Shown here: positions 19,546-32,200 of the stretch, piece after piece
Layout: every line of letters starts with the position of its first letter
Numbering within the stretch: position 1 is the stretch's first letter
The notes under the pieces: model-generated
Databases searched by the model: none
Seen by the model: only the letters and a program-made list of their open reading frames with translations
What the model was told of the DNA's origin: nothing
Translations under genes and position numbers: made by a program
Source of the DNA: Symsagittifera roscoffensis
Taxonomy: Eukaryota > Xenacoelomorpha > Acoela > Convolutidae
NCBI RefSeq assembly: GCF_963678635.1
Contig: NC_087070.1
Coordinates: 15,625,840-15,689,839, forward strand
DNA: 64,000 bases
Reading direction: 5' to 3'

Positions 19546-21300
19546 ATTGCTGTTATTCTGCGTACCAAATAGTCAATATTGACAAAATTGACGGACTATT
19601 TTTGATATTATCGCGGATTTTCTTGGAGTGTAAGCACTTTTACTTCTAATTGCAAGAATAGTTGATTTTGTCCGGTCATTTGAAATTAACTAGCCGTTGC
19701 TTTTTATATTTTCCTTTTTTCGTTTAGTTTTTCAGTTGAAAATTTCCTTCGGCCCACATTGTTTCCGCATATGTTGTATCGGCTTAGTCAACCAATTTTG
19801 TGTCGTTTGAAAAGCATAAATTAGTTATTTTCAATTAATTGATGTCAGTAGTGCACGGTTCCAAGTTTTAAAACTTAACCACTCAAAGTTTTTATCACGA
19901 CAATGGCTTTTCTGTTTAATGTCAGCGGTCGTCTACCCACTAAATATCGGCTTAGTAGTCGCTCGATCAATAGTAAAAGCGTACTTAATGCTAGTATTTA
20001 CACCCTCGATTTTTTCTGAAATTGATTTTTTTGTTATTCTAAAAAACTTCATTTTTATAACAGTTTTTTTTTCGTTTTGTTTCCTCTTTTTTAGCTAGCT
20101 GGCAATGCTACGCGTGTGTTGAATCGCAAGTGATGGGAAGCTCTACTTCGCCTCTGTGTCAAGTATCTATCTATCTATATATTATGTATATAAATGCTGG
20201 GTTCCTTATCTCACCATGGTTAAGCTTTTTCAACGTGTTATTTTAGCATGTTCAACGACGAACCATCTTTTTACGTTGAAGCTATATTGTATATTGCAAT
20301 GCTTAATTTTTTCGATTTTCCAGTTTGAAATCGGTGCTTAATTCACTAAGTTTGAATTTAGCAACTCAATGATGGGATACTGTCTGGGTTTTCCCGGGGT
20401 GGCGAATTTGGCCTCCAAATATGAATACCCAAATCTTTAGTTTGCTAGATAGGACGTTTTTTTACGATTTTTGCAAAATTTTTATTTTCCCAACCCTGTA
20501 GTTGAATACTATCAGCGTAGTTTCAGGAGCTGCAAATCTTGCCTCCAAATTTGACTGCTTGATGCTTTTAGTTGCCATTTTTTGTGTCAATTTTTTTTCT
20601 TGATTTCACTTTGTAGTTGCTTTTTTTGCCGTGTTCTTGCTAGTGTTTGCGAAGCACAGCTTCGCCTGTGTCAAAATTTGAAATTGTAAACCGTTCAATG
20701 GGATGGTGTCATGTTACTGCGAGCTGTTGTAAATAGGGCCTCCATCCTAATATTTTTTACCAAATTTTTTAAGTTTTAGAAATTGACTTTTTTATATGAT
20801 ATTTCAAAAATTTTGATTTAACTAAGAATTAAACCAAGAAAAATTAAAATGATATTTAAAAATCATTTGAGCTGGATTAATTGACTGATGGCAGCAAATG
20901 ATATGAACTTAGTTATTTTGCAAATGGAAAGTGCAGTTGTATGCTGTCGGCTATTTAAGTGTTTAGTTTCTGCGTTAAAAATATGAAAATCAGGAAGCCA
21001 GTTGTTGTGAAGATTTGACCATTTTAGTTTAAAAAGAACCTTAAAATTGAAATTATTTTTGTCGTTGAAACTTAGAAATAAAAAGCGTTCGTAGATGCCC
21101 CGTCTGTTGTAACGGTTGCATGCATTCATTTCGTTGTTTTTTCATATATTTTATATATAAGCAGTTTTCAAGTTCATTAATTTGTTTGTGCTCAAAATTG
21201 AAAAGGGATGTCACCTGCCGCGTGTGTTATGTTACGAGGGTTTGAATTTGACACTAATTTGGTCAAATATGGGATAATTAATGCGCGATAAGTTTGTCCT
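19546..21300 (+). other. AT-rich DNA with partial repeat copies
   Basis: Holds hairpin ends at 20120-20162 and 20627-20676, a short TATC/TATA microsatellite at 20163-20185, a third copy of the TTAAGC/GCCTCCAA repeat at 20175-20580, and TATCGGCTTAG motifs near 19780 and 19945. No gene recognised. Confidence 0.55.
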
Positions 21301-21414
21301 ATTAAAGCCTAAGTGGAATTGAGACCAGTTTTTTATTTACCGATGTCAGGGCGTTTCTGCTTCGGGGAGTCGGTGTCGTCCATTTCGCAGAGGCGGATGA
21401 CAATAGGAGCCCTC

Positions 21415-21500
21415 CGCCATGACCAAAGTGGAGTTTGAATCTACGATCTTCGTGTTGAAAGGCGCGCGTCACTCGAAAAACAGCGAAGCAAAACCTCAAA
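21415..21500 (-). repeat. tRNA-like SINE head, minus strand
   Basis: The reverse complement contains GTAGATTCAAACTCC, a box-B-like sequence, behind a GC-rich stretch (GACGCGCGCCTTTC). It is not a full tRNA cloverleaf. It differs from the + strand HE families. Confidence 0.45.
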
Positions 21501-21533
21501 TGCACCGCTAATAAACCTCAGTTTTGGTCGGAA

Positions 21534-22030
21534 TGTTTAAGAGTAATGAATGTAGTGAGTACTTTTGTATAGGTATTGCTGATTTTTTTTTGCTTTTCAG
21601 AAAAAAGTCTTAAAATTTGTTCACGCTCAATTTTGATTTTTCGCGGTTTGACTTGTGATTTATTTTCAAGTTCAGTGCATTTCTATTGTTAAAAGGAAGG
21701 AAAACTCTTTTTAAACAGCAAAAGTGTAAAGGTCACCAAAAAGGTGATTGACTCCTTATTTCGAAAATGAAATTAATTATCAGATTGCCCAGCGAAATGA
21801 AAGTTATACCTATTGATCCAGTTATCTCAAAATGGGTTAATTTAAACATAAAAGTGTCCATCATAAATTGTTCTACAAATTCAAAGCGCTTTAAGGCCTT
21901 CTATATTTTTTCTTTGAAATTCAAAAGCTGAAGATATAAAAAAAAACAAGTGGTTTTTTTCAGTTTCCTTGCGTTCAATGCACTTTTCCAACTTTCAGCT
22001 GGCTATGGTTTTTTTTGGCTTTTCAAAGCG
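21534..22030 (+). repeat. Dispersed repeat R3, copy 1
   Basis: Begins TTTAAGAGTAATGAATGTAG, then TATAGGTATTGCTGA, TTTTCGCGGTTTGACTTG, AAAAGGAAGG, ATTTCCC and GATCCAGTT-like blocks. Other + strand copies lie at 24066, 31896, 43556, 50842, 58505 and 58830. The family start can form a hairpin (AAGAGTC ... GACTCTT in the better copies). Non-coding. Confidence 0.8.
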
Positions 22031-23076
22031 TACAAATTATTCATTTATACTTCAAGGCTAGCAATTACACACTTGGAAGTCATTTTGATTTCTTCCTGTA
22101 ATAAGCAGGCAAATAAAATTTTTAAAATCGTTATCGCACCATTTTTCATGAATTTTGGTTTTGTCTTATTGTTTTCCTCTGAGCCTGAAGAAAGCTGTAA
22201 AAAATGTTTCATTTCTTATCGTTTTGGTTTTATGCGTCGCCTCTGTGAAGATAACATAATGTAAAAAGATAACATAATTTTAGCATTTGCAGCCAATCAG
22301 ATTTAAGGTGTTGCCACGTTTTGCTGATTGTTATAAGCCTGTAGCTTACAGACCAAACATATGACATATATACTTGTATATTGATCAAAGGTAAGCTGGT
22401 GAATGACAAGCAAACGGATCTGATCTAGACAGTGAACTTAATCATCAATTTAGTAAAATTTAAATAAACAAAAACTCAAGCTTGTTTATGTGAGGGACAG
22501 GCTTTCGTTGCATGTGTGCCGCTTAAATGACTTCTGCACAAAGCAAGTCATTATTAACAGAAAGTGCATTAAAGCAGTGCAACAAAATTTTCAATTATTA
22601 TTTTTTTGATTTTCTTTGTTGAATACTCAATTCTGATTGGCTAAAATAAATTTTCAGCATTCGGTCCCTCCATCGTGATGGACGCCACAAAAGTGCGTTA
22701 TTTTTGGTGCTAGGTAAATAAGACATTAAGGCTACCTACTATTAAAAGAGGACATATGAGGGTTAAACATGTAAGCTGAGCTGTTCGAATTTGAGCTAAA
22801 TCTTGAAGTTTACAATTCTGAAGTTTACAATTTCTTTTGAGTAAGTTTGGACGTTATTTTAATTCGAATTGGAATATCCGCTTCCAGTTTTTGCTTGAAA
22901 AGCTGTAAATTTGAGTCTGTTTCAGATGTTATTGAAATGATGGTTTTCAACGCAGAATGAGATTCAAACAGCAAACGGAGCTTTCGCTCACAACCACTGA
23001 ACAAGTTATCTTTAAATTACGATTATTACCTCATCTGTTTAATTTACGATTGCTAGCGGAGTAGCGAACAGTCAGA
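22031..23076 (+). other. Upstream flank of BRF1, no gene recognised
   Basis: AT-rich with no recognised gene. The final 100-150 bases before the BRF1 ATG presumably hold its 5' untranslated region and promoter, but no TATA box or initiator can be singled out. Confidence 0.3.
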
Positions 23077-23219
23077 ATGTCGGGGGGTTTTCTGGACGCG
23101 ACCCAGTCTGGTACGATTGGATCTGGACTGGGTTCCTCGTCCACAGGAGCTCAGGGTTCGGCGCCTGTTTCGTCAAATGTCTGTCCTAGCTGTGGCTCGA
23201 CAGAGATTGACGTCGACAG
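23077..23219 (+). CDS. BRF1: BRF1 exon 1: N-terminal extension and first zinc-ribbon knuckle
   Basis: ATG in the context GTCAGAATGTCGG. Ends AG|GTGTGA. Encodes a Gly/Ser-rich leader, then [12 protein letters not shown]. Confidence 0.9.
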
Positions 23220-26200
23220 GTGTGATACGCTGATCGAATATTTTCAAGCAAAGTGTTTTGTTTTGAATTGTTTATCTGGTTTGGAGATTTTTTGAAGAAG
23301 TTTAGCCCACTGTCCAACTGTTATAGAACTGGCACACAGAATAATCGGTCTAATTTTTGAGTAAACCCAGTAAAACCTACATAATTGTACAATGATATAG
23401 TGTTCGTCGGGATTGGCTTTTAACACCCTTCATTTCACTTCAGATCAAGTGACTTGTAATCGGAAACTAGACTTTTTTCGGGTCTTTTTAAAATCAATAT
23501 TTCAACATCCTGAATTGAAACTATACAAATAGCCAATCAAATTTCAGCACCATCTCTAATTTTTTTTTCAGTTGAAGACGAATTTCAATAGATTTTTTGG
23601 TAAATTTTTCAAATTATTTCAAATAAGTGCCAGAGTTTTACCCAGACCAGAATAATAAACTCGAAAAAAAAGCTCCAGGAAAAAATGACCTTCACATCTG
23701 CTCCAAATTCGGTCTTGTTAGAAATCCTCTAAAGAATTAAGTGTTCGTATTTGCATTTACCAAACCAATCATTGCGATCAGTATGTCTCTGTATTTATAC
23801 ATTGAATATTTTGAAATCACTAAATTAAAAACTTTGGTCGGAAAAAGTGAAAAGACGTAAAAAACCTTTTTTCCCATAAACAAATGTTAGTTGATATATT
23901 ACCATAGGAAGCATAACTATCTCAGAACCACTGAGACACTGGTCAACTTTCCTTGCCACTGGGCTTCGAAACCGTGTCTCTGGGTCATGAGTCAGATGTG
24001 GTAGCCAATATACCAACCAGATTAAGGTTTCAGTAAAAAAAATTGAATCAACAAACAATTGCTGTTCGTGTTTAAGAGTCACGAACGTAGTGAAAACTCT
24101 TATATAGGTCTTCGTGATGTTATGTTTTTTCAGCAATTTGACTTTTGATTTCTTTTTATTTGACTTTTTTTGTTAAAAGGTGGGCAACCCCACTATCGAA
24201 CACCGAAAGACCAGGAAGAACGCGATCGACTTCTACTTTTGAAAGTGAATTCTAAGTTTCAGATTTCCCAGCGGAATAAAAACTTAAGCTGTTGATACAG
24301 TTTTCTGATTTTGAAATAATTGTTTTCAGAAAGTGTCAATCATAAATTGTTTCTGTTTCGTTGCGCTCATTTACATTTTTCCAATTGTCTGTTGGCTATT
24401 TTTAATAATCGCTAGTAGGTGGCAATATTGGTGGCCCTGAGAATTTTTACCTAGTTAGAGAAATTAATTGTTGATTCAAGTAACTAATATGAAATGTGCT
24501 GATTCCCGGCGTCTAAGTGAGCACCTCTATTTTTTCGATTCGTTGATGAAAAAGATATATAGTTGCTTGGGACAGCACAGAAAATTGTCCACAAAGTCTT
24601 ACTTAAGGACACAACAGCTGTTTGTCGTAATGTGAAAAAGAGCTCCTCTGTTAGAGCTTTGCCTCGTGTAAAAATAATTCAATTATGCTTATCGCAAGGG
24701 TATTGCAATCTGTTACTAGACTTTTTTCTTCCCTTAAAGAAGTTTGTTCACGGGACTCATCTTTTAGATTCATTCATCTCCTGGTCCTCTCTGTTAGAAA
24801 TAAAGCAACAAAACTATATTTAACATGTTAGCAATTTAAATATCCGCCCTATTCGAAATTTGATTTTTTTTGTTCTAATTATACCAACTCGTTTTCTTTT
24901 CATTTTTTCGCGTTTCCTTTTTTTCATTAAAAAATTTTTTGGCGTATTTTATATCGGCTTTCTGGACTCAAATTGCGCCATGTATGTTTGTATTTTGAGG
25001 TGGACGGGGACTTAGAAGCTTTTTGTTAGTTTTTCAGTCTTATTACCATTGCGATAAGCAAGAGTTTTGCAACCGGGTTCTAGAATTTTGTTGCCGCAAA
25101 TAAATCTGTTCACAGCAGGCAAGAGATGCAAGATAGATGGTAAATGCCAGCTTGGTGGGAGATGCAAGATAGGTGGTAGATGCAAGATAGGTGGTAGATG
25201 CAGATAGGTTGCCTTTTAGGTGGTTGATGCAAGCTTTTTCTGGAAATTTTGGCTGTTTTTGAGCTTATTAAGTATCGGCCTTAATTCTGTCGGCTTATTT
25301 ATCTATTACTTTTTCATTTGATTTGGGCGGTTTTTGATATTGATTCAACTTTGACAAGGTACCTTTGAAATTTTTAAATCAATTCTTATAAAGTTAAAAA
25401 ATTATGAAACTTTTTTTGAATTTTTTTCCCTTCGTAATAAAGCTTAATTCGAAATTTTTCCTCGATATGTCTTAAACGGTATGCTCTTCTTATTGTGTTC
25501 GTTTTGACAAAGGTGATTGAAGCCATGAGTGTATTGACATTTTACTTGGAATGATTTTCAATCAGGTTTTTCGTCAATTGATTTTTATTTTGCTTTGAAT
25601 GCTTTCTAGCCTATATCTTTTTTTAGAAGGTCAACTTCGCAAAACAAGAAACTCACATTAGGGAGGCGTTAAGTGCTATTAGATCACAATTTAAATATTT
25701 TTTTTATAATTTGCTCGTAATTGTTCCAGGCAAAATCAGGTACCATAAATAATCATCGGAATGGGTCGAGATATATATCATATTAAAGTCCTGTCAGTCG
25801 TAAAATTCCCTTTTGAAAATTTTATCCCAGTGTAGAACAAACCGGTTTGATTTTTTTTTGTTTTTCGTCTAATTTCAAGCGAGTAAAGCGAGCTTAACAT
25901 GATTTTTTTTTTTGATTTTCGAAAATTGAATTTTATTTTTTATGTGAAAAAATGTTGTCAAATGTCCCTAATTTTTATACTATTGAGTTTTTAGGGTCGT
26001 TTAAATTTCCATTACACCAAATTCAAAAAACGACGCAATCTGAAAAAAAAATTTTATAAATTTGTTTGTCGAAATAACAAATTATGTTAGCAAAATTTAG
26101 TCGGCCAAATAAAATGAAATAGACGAGTGTTTTCGCCATTTTTCTTTTGGATAATTTTTTTTCGTCTTAATTTGTTTTGACTCCGCTTTATTGCTCCACT

Positions 26201-29200
26201 TAGCCTATGTAAAAGTGTACACTAGAGTAGTGTTAAGCTTTAGTGTTGTGTGTCAGGTGTCGTGGAAATGCAGTGTGCACAGGGTGTGGACAGGTGCTGG
26301 AACACAACATGATTGTGAATGACGTCGAGTTCATCGAGAGTGGCAGTGGAGATGCAAAGAGGGCAGTGGGACAGTTCGTAGGTGAGAAACAGAAACAACA
26401 CGTTGCATCAAAGTTGCATTTGTAACCTTTGAAAAAAATCATAAAAATTGTTTCAAATGAGCCTCCATCTACTTTTGTAAAATTATGACCCGTTACAACA
26501 GAAGTAAAATAAAACTGCGAGGACGCCTTGAAAGTTTGCAGCCCGTTTTCAGGCGAATTTTTTTCACTACTTGGTTCATATTTTATGGCGGTTTCTCATT
26601 AAAAAAATTGGTACAAAAGTTGAGAATTCGGGTCATTGTTTCAGATTAATTAAAATGGTTTATTTGAAGAATTGACCTGGGCAGAATGAAAAATTTGGGC
26701 TGAACGTTTCCGTGACTATTTCGACGGCTTAATCGATTGAAGCTAGTTAAATGATTTACTACCTAAAACATGAAAGTTTTCTCTGCCAACATCAGAAAAG
26801 ATCCTGCGCTTTCGAGCCCAACAGCTTATGATTTTGATCTTTTTCGGATTCCGTTTTAATTCAAACCGATTCCAGATGTTAATGGCTCTTTTTTGGATAT
26901 ATGTTATTGAACTGAAACTTGTTCCAGGTGTGAACCAGCGAGGTATGAAGTCTTCATTCGCTGGTTTCCACCCGGGTATCCAGCAGGACTGCATGGAGAA
27001 CTCGATTGAGAAGGGGAGGAAGTTGATCTACCAGTTCGCATCCTCTCTCTCCATCCACGGACACTGTGCCGACTTGGCCCATGGCTTCTACAAGATGCTT
27101 CTCGAGAGGAGGTTCATGCGAGGAGGAAGGAGGAACGCTCTAGTTGGTTAGCATCAAGTTAGGATCCTTGGTTAGGGTCAAAACAACTTTAAGAAAATGC
27201 ATGCCGTTCTTAAACTGGTGCACAACTGCGATTCTGATCGGCTGAGATTTTCAATTGAAACGAGGTTGATATCCTCCCTCCAAAATGCTTTATGGAGGAG
27301 GTAGGAGGGAGTGGCTAATGTAATTTGTTCTGCTGACTAGTAGCATTGAAATAGCTTTACATCTGTCTGCAGCATCACCCCGTTGATTAAAACTTAAACA
27401 GCTCCTGGCGGGATTCGAACCATGGTTCTTCGGAGTTCTAGGTCTGGGCGTAACTTTCGGGCTAAACTTGCTAATCAGAAATGGATTTAAATTGATTGTC
27501 AACCAAGCTATCAAATTATTTAGAGAATCTGTTAGAAAATATTTTTACACAAAAAGTCTGTTCCAATTTGATAGCGCTTGTTAATCGCAACCGTAAATAT
27601 TTGCTTATAAAGAATTAACTAGATCTTTGAAAGATAAGGCAAAAAAAAAACTACATCTGTTGGAAAATGTTTGCTTGCATTATTGTAAAAAGCTATTTTT
27701 CATGATTTGGTTCAAAAGAAACGCCGATTATGTCCTGAAACTTTTGAAAACTTTGCAAAAACGCCAATTATGTTTAGAAATTATTGGATAAGTGGCAATT
27801 AATTGGTCTGCTGACTGATTTTGGGTGCAAAAATTGATTAGATGATCGGATAAAAAACCGTCCCAGCTGATTGGGGTTAGACTTGCAGGATTTGACCATC
27901 TGTTACAGAAGCAAAGGCTTGTGTTGTATTTACAGTTCACTTTTTTTTCGGTAAGTCTTGAGTAAATTGATGACACTATTGACTCTTCGGATTTTAGTGT
28001 TGGTAAATTTATTGCGTTGGTAATTTTATGCTTTTTATTATTTACAAAATTGACCTTCCCTTAACTGATGACATTAGCTTAACGGCCAATGCTTGCCAGA
28101 ATACAAATATTAGAGAAGATATAGTTAACCTTGACAGATGGCATCACGGCATTAGGTTAGTCATACATACTGATAAAAACATTTCAAATGAATAAAAATT
28201 GTGGTTCCGGTTTAATCTTAATTTTTCTCAAATTAAAATACAACCAGTGTGTAAATATCTAGGTATCCATCGGTTATAAATTATCTTATACTCATATTGG
28301 TAAACAGTGCGAAACTATATCAAAACTAGGCACTATGTCCCAAGATCTCAATTGATAGAATACTACAGGCAATGTTGTTCCAATAATTCAAAATTGCGTT
28401 CTGATTTATGGCTGTTGTTGCCAAAGCCCACTCGAGTGTTTGTTTCTTCTGCAAAAGAAAATATTTAAATCAAAGTGGGAGCTGCTATGACATTTTTCTC
28501 AAAAACTATTGACAATGTTTTTGAGTTGCATGTTTACGAATTGCCTAAGACTGTACTGCGTTCAATCAAAAGCTTACAATCAACTGATTTCCTGAACACT
28601 ATTTGTTTTTTATACAAACTAAAAATAAACCAGGAAATCAAAATTCAAATTGCTACTGGAAAAACTATGTAAGAAAAAGTTTGAGGGCTTTTCTATTCGA
28701 TATCGTGCCTGTAAACTCTTCAATTTACTAAGATTGGAGAAAATAATTCCTAAAAACATTGAGACTTTCTTTGAATCAAAACTTAACGTTTTTTATCATA
28801 ATGTGAAAAATCTGTCTTTATTGCAAAATGATGGCTTTATGAAATTTGTCTTCAACCTATAAAGTTATTATACGTGGGAATTATTTTCCTATTTCAAATT
28901 AATTGATGTAGGGGATGCTACAGTGTTGATTTGAATTAACCGGACAAAACGAACAAAACTTGAAATTTAAAACGCGTTTTTCTCAAATTGGGTTGAGCTT
29001 AGGTGAAGACTTATGAAGACAAAACTTGCTTAAAATTTTAGCAGAATTAATATGGTGTAATTTGTTTTGCAAAATTCGGGCCCAAAATTTTACCCAAAAA
29101 ATGGGTCATTTTGGCTTTTCTTAGTTAATCAAAAATTACGCCAACAAATACCCAGTCGATCGCAGACATAATTATATCAAAGTGAGCTCCTTACGTAGCC

Positions 29201-32200
29201 CAACAAACTTTCAGAAGGGCATATTCTCCAAAAAATTTGCAAATTGTTTAAAAATTGTTTTTAAACAAATAGTTGGTATTTTCTATAGTAAAAACGACCT
29301 TTTTTGTCTATCAAACAAAATAAATTAACTTATACAATGTTTTGGAGAATATACCCTTCTTAAAATTTTTTGGGCTACGTAAGAGGCTAATTTTTATCTA
29401 TTTATGTCTGTGATCGACTGGGTATTTTTGGCGTAATTTTTGATGAACTAAGAAAAGCCAAAATGACCCATTTTTGGGGTAAAATTTTGGACCCGAATTG
29501 CGCAAAACAAATTACACCATATTAATTCTGCTAAAATTCTAAGCAAGTTTTGCCTTCATAAGTTATCACCTAAACTCAACCCAATTTGAGAAAAATGCGT
29601 TTTAAATTTCAAGTTTAACGCGTTTTGTCCGGTTAATTTAAATTGGCACTGTATTAGGTTTTCGGATGCTTGTTAGGATTGAACTTTTCTTTTTTCCTTG
29701 TCCCAAATTTTAAGTGCTGATTCCCGTTGATGTTTTGATGTCTAAACATTCTAATATTAATTCAATTTTTTGCGAACAGAACCAACTGGTCTTGATGTTG
29801 GTGGTTTAGTTTTCTGTCAAACTGTTTTATCAGTTATAAACATGCAGTTTGATTAATATGATTATAGAATGTCAAATTCAAAAGTTCAGCTGTACGCCCG
29901 CTGATTCTCAAAAGTCGAAGCCATTTTTTCTAAATTTCACACTGGGGAGGAGCTTTGTGTTCGTGTGTGTTTTAGTTTTTTCTTCTACACGCAAATCAGT
30001 TACCACAATTAATCATTGAAATGTGTCGATTGATACATTATATTATATTAAGTCGTTTCAGTTGTAAGTCGAACGTTTTTACAAAATTGTTTTAAAAAAC
30101 TCTCGGTGTGGAGAAATCTGGTTTGAAATTTGTGAAATTTAGTTGATTTTTCAAGCGAGTAATGCGATCGAATAATGCTCGTTGTATGAAATTTTTTTTT
30201 AGACTTACAGGATAAAAAACTTGTTTTTACTTTAAAAAGAACTAGCTTTGGATGTTTCACATAGCGCTTATTTGGCATAAAAGCTTTCCTAAAATTTTTT
30301 TGTGTGCAATAATTAGCAATAATTTAGAAAAACGTTTTTTTCTGCGTTTTTTTGTTTTTATGAATGTTTTAAATGTTGGCGATCATACCCAATTCACTGA
30401 CTTATTACACGACCGTGTAGTTCTCGAATCACACTACAAACGACACTAAATAAAGAAGAAAAGAAATTTTTTTATGAATGTGGTCGGAACATGCTGTGCT
30501 ACTTGCACATCAACTGGCTATCCTTGTTTGTAAATACAGACTGTTGGTAACTTCCTACCTAATCTTATATCATTAGTGTTCAATTGTTAAATCAATTGTC
30601 GGTCGTCTCGTTATTATGGCTTTTATGTCCTGAAACAGTTCCGTTCCTAATTTTTTCATGGTAAATTTCAGCCAGTTATTGAAATAGGATGAATGAGAAA
30701 ATAATGGTCGTGCCATGATTCAAACCCGGTTCATTTGTCCGAAAATCTGTTTTAAACTGTTTTATCAAACTGTTTGTCAAACTGTTTTATCAGTTATAAA
30801 CATGCAGTTTGATTAATACGATAAAAGAATGTAAAATTCAAAAGTTCAGCTGTACGCCCGCTGATTCTCAAAAGTCGAAGCCATTTTTTCTAAATTTCAC
30901 ACTGGGGAGGAGCTTTGTGTTCGTGTGTGTTTTAGTTTTTTCTTCTACACGCAAATCAGTTACCACAAATAATCATTGAAATGTGTCGATTGATACATCA
31001 TATTATATTAAGTCGTTTCAGTTGTAAGTCGAACGTTTTTACAAAATTGTTTTAAAAAACTGTCTCGGTGTGGAGAAATCTGGTTTGAAATTTGTGAAAT
31101 TTAGTTGATTTTTCAAGCGAGCAATGCGATCGAATAATGCTCGTTGTATGAAATTTTTTTAAGACTTACAGGATAAAAAACTTGTTTTTACTTTAAAAAG
31201 AACTAGCTTTGGATGTTTCACATAGCGCTTATTTGGCATAAAAGCTTTCCTAAAAATTTTTTGTGTGCAATAATTAGCAATAATTTAGAAAAAAGTTTTT
31301 TTCTGCGTTTTTTTGTTTTTATGAATGTTTTAAATGTTGACGATCATACCCAATTCACTCACTTATTACACGATCGTGTAGTTCGCGAATCACACTACAA
31401 ACGACACTAAATAGAAGAAAAGAAGTATTTTTATGAATGTGGTCGGAACATGCTGTGCTACTTGCACATCAACTGGCTATCCTTGTTTGTAAATACAGAC
31501 TGTTGATAACTTCCTACCTAATCTTATATCATAAGTGTTCAATTGTTAAATCAATTGTCGGTCGTCTCGTTATTATGGCTTTTATGTCCTTAAACAGTTC
31601 CGTTACTAATTTTTTCATGGTACATTTCAAGCCAGTTATTGAAATAGGATGAATGAGAAAATAATGGTCCTGCCATGATTCAAACCCGGTTCATTTGTCC
31701 GAAAATCGTGCCCTAGCCATCATACGAAGCATTCAGGAGCATCAATCCAAAAGAGGTACTCGAGAACGAAGCTGATTGTATTTATCGCTTTAATATCCGT
31801 TGAAACCAAATGTTTTTGATGCATTTCTTCATTTCATTGAACAAACCAAAAAAAAAAGATCCAAAATCCGTTGTTTTCGTGTTACAGAAAGGGATTTTTA
31901 AGAGTATGAACGTAGTTATGACTCTTATATAGGTCTTGCTGAATTTTTTTCTGTTTTTTTTTCAGGAAAACCTTAAAATATTGATGCACTTAGGTATAAT
32001 GCAGTTTTTTAGTTCAATTGAAATTCAACTGCTGAAAGTGTTGTCAATAGCACTTTCCAAATACGAACGAGGAAATGGCGCAAAAAATGTGAACGATTTC
32101 TAGTTTCGAAAGTGGAATTTATTTATAAGATTTCCCTGCGGAATAAAAAATTGACCTATTGATCCAGTTTTCTCAAGTTGCGTTCATGTTATCAAAAAAT

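Noticed and set aside
27401-27475. tRNA gene on the minus strand
   Set aside because: Box B is good, but the acceptor and D stems do not pair and box A is weak; treated as a SINE head.
30252-31410. Two 65-residue proteins in the tandem duplication
   Set aside because: Copies of each other created by the duplication; low complexity, no splice context, no family.
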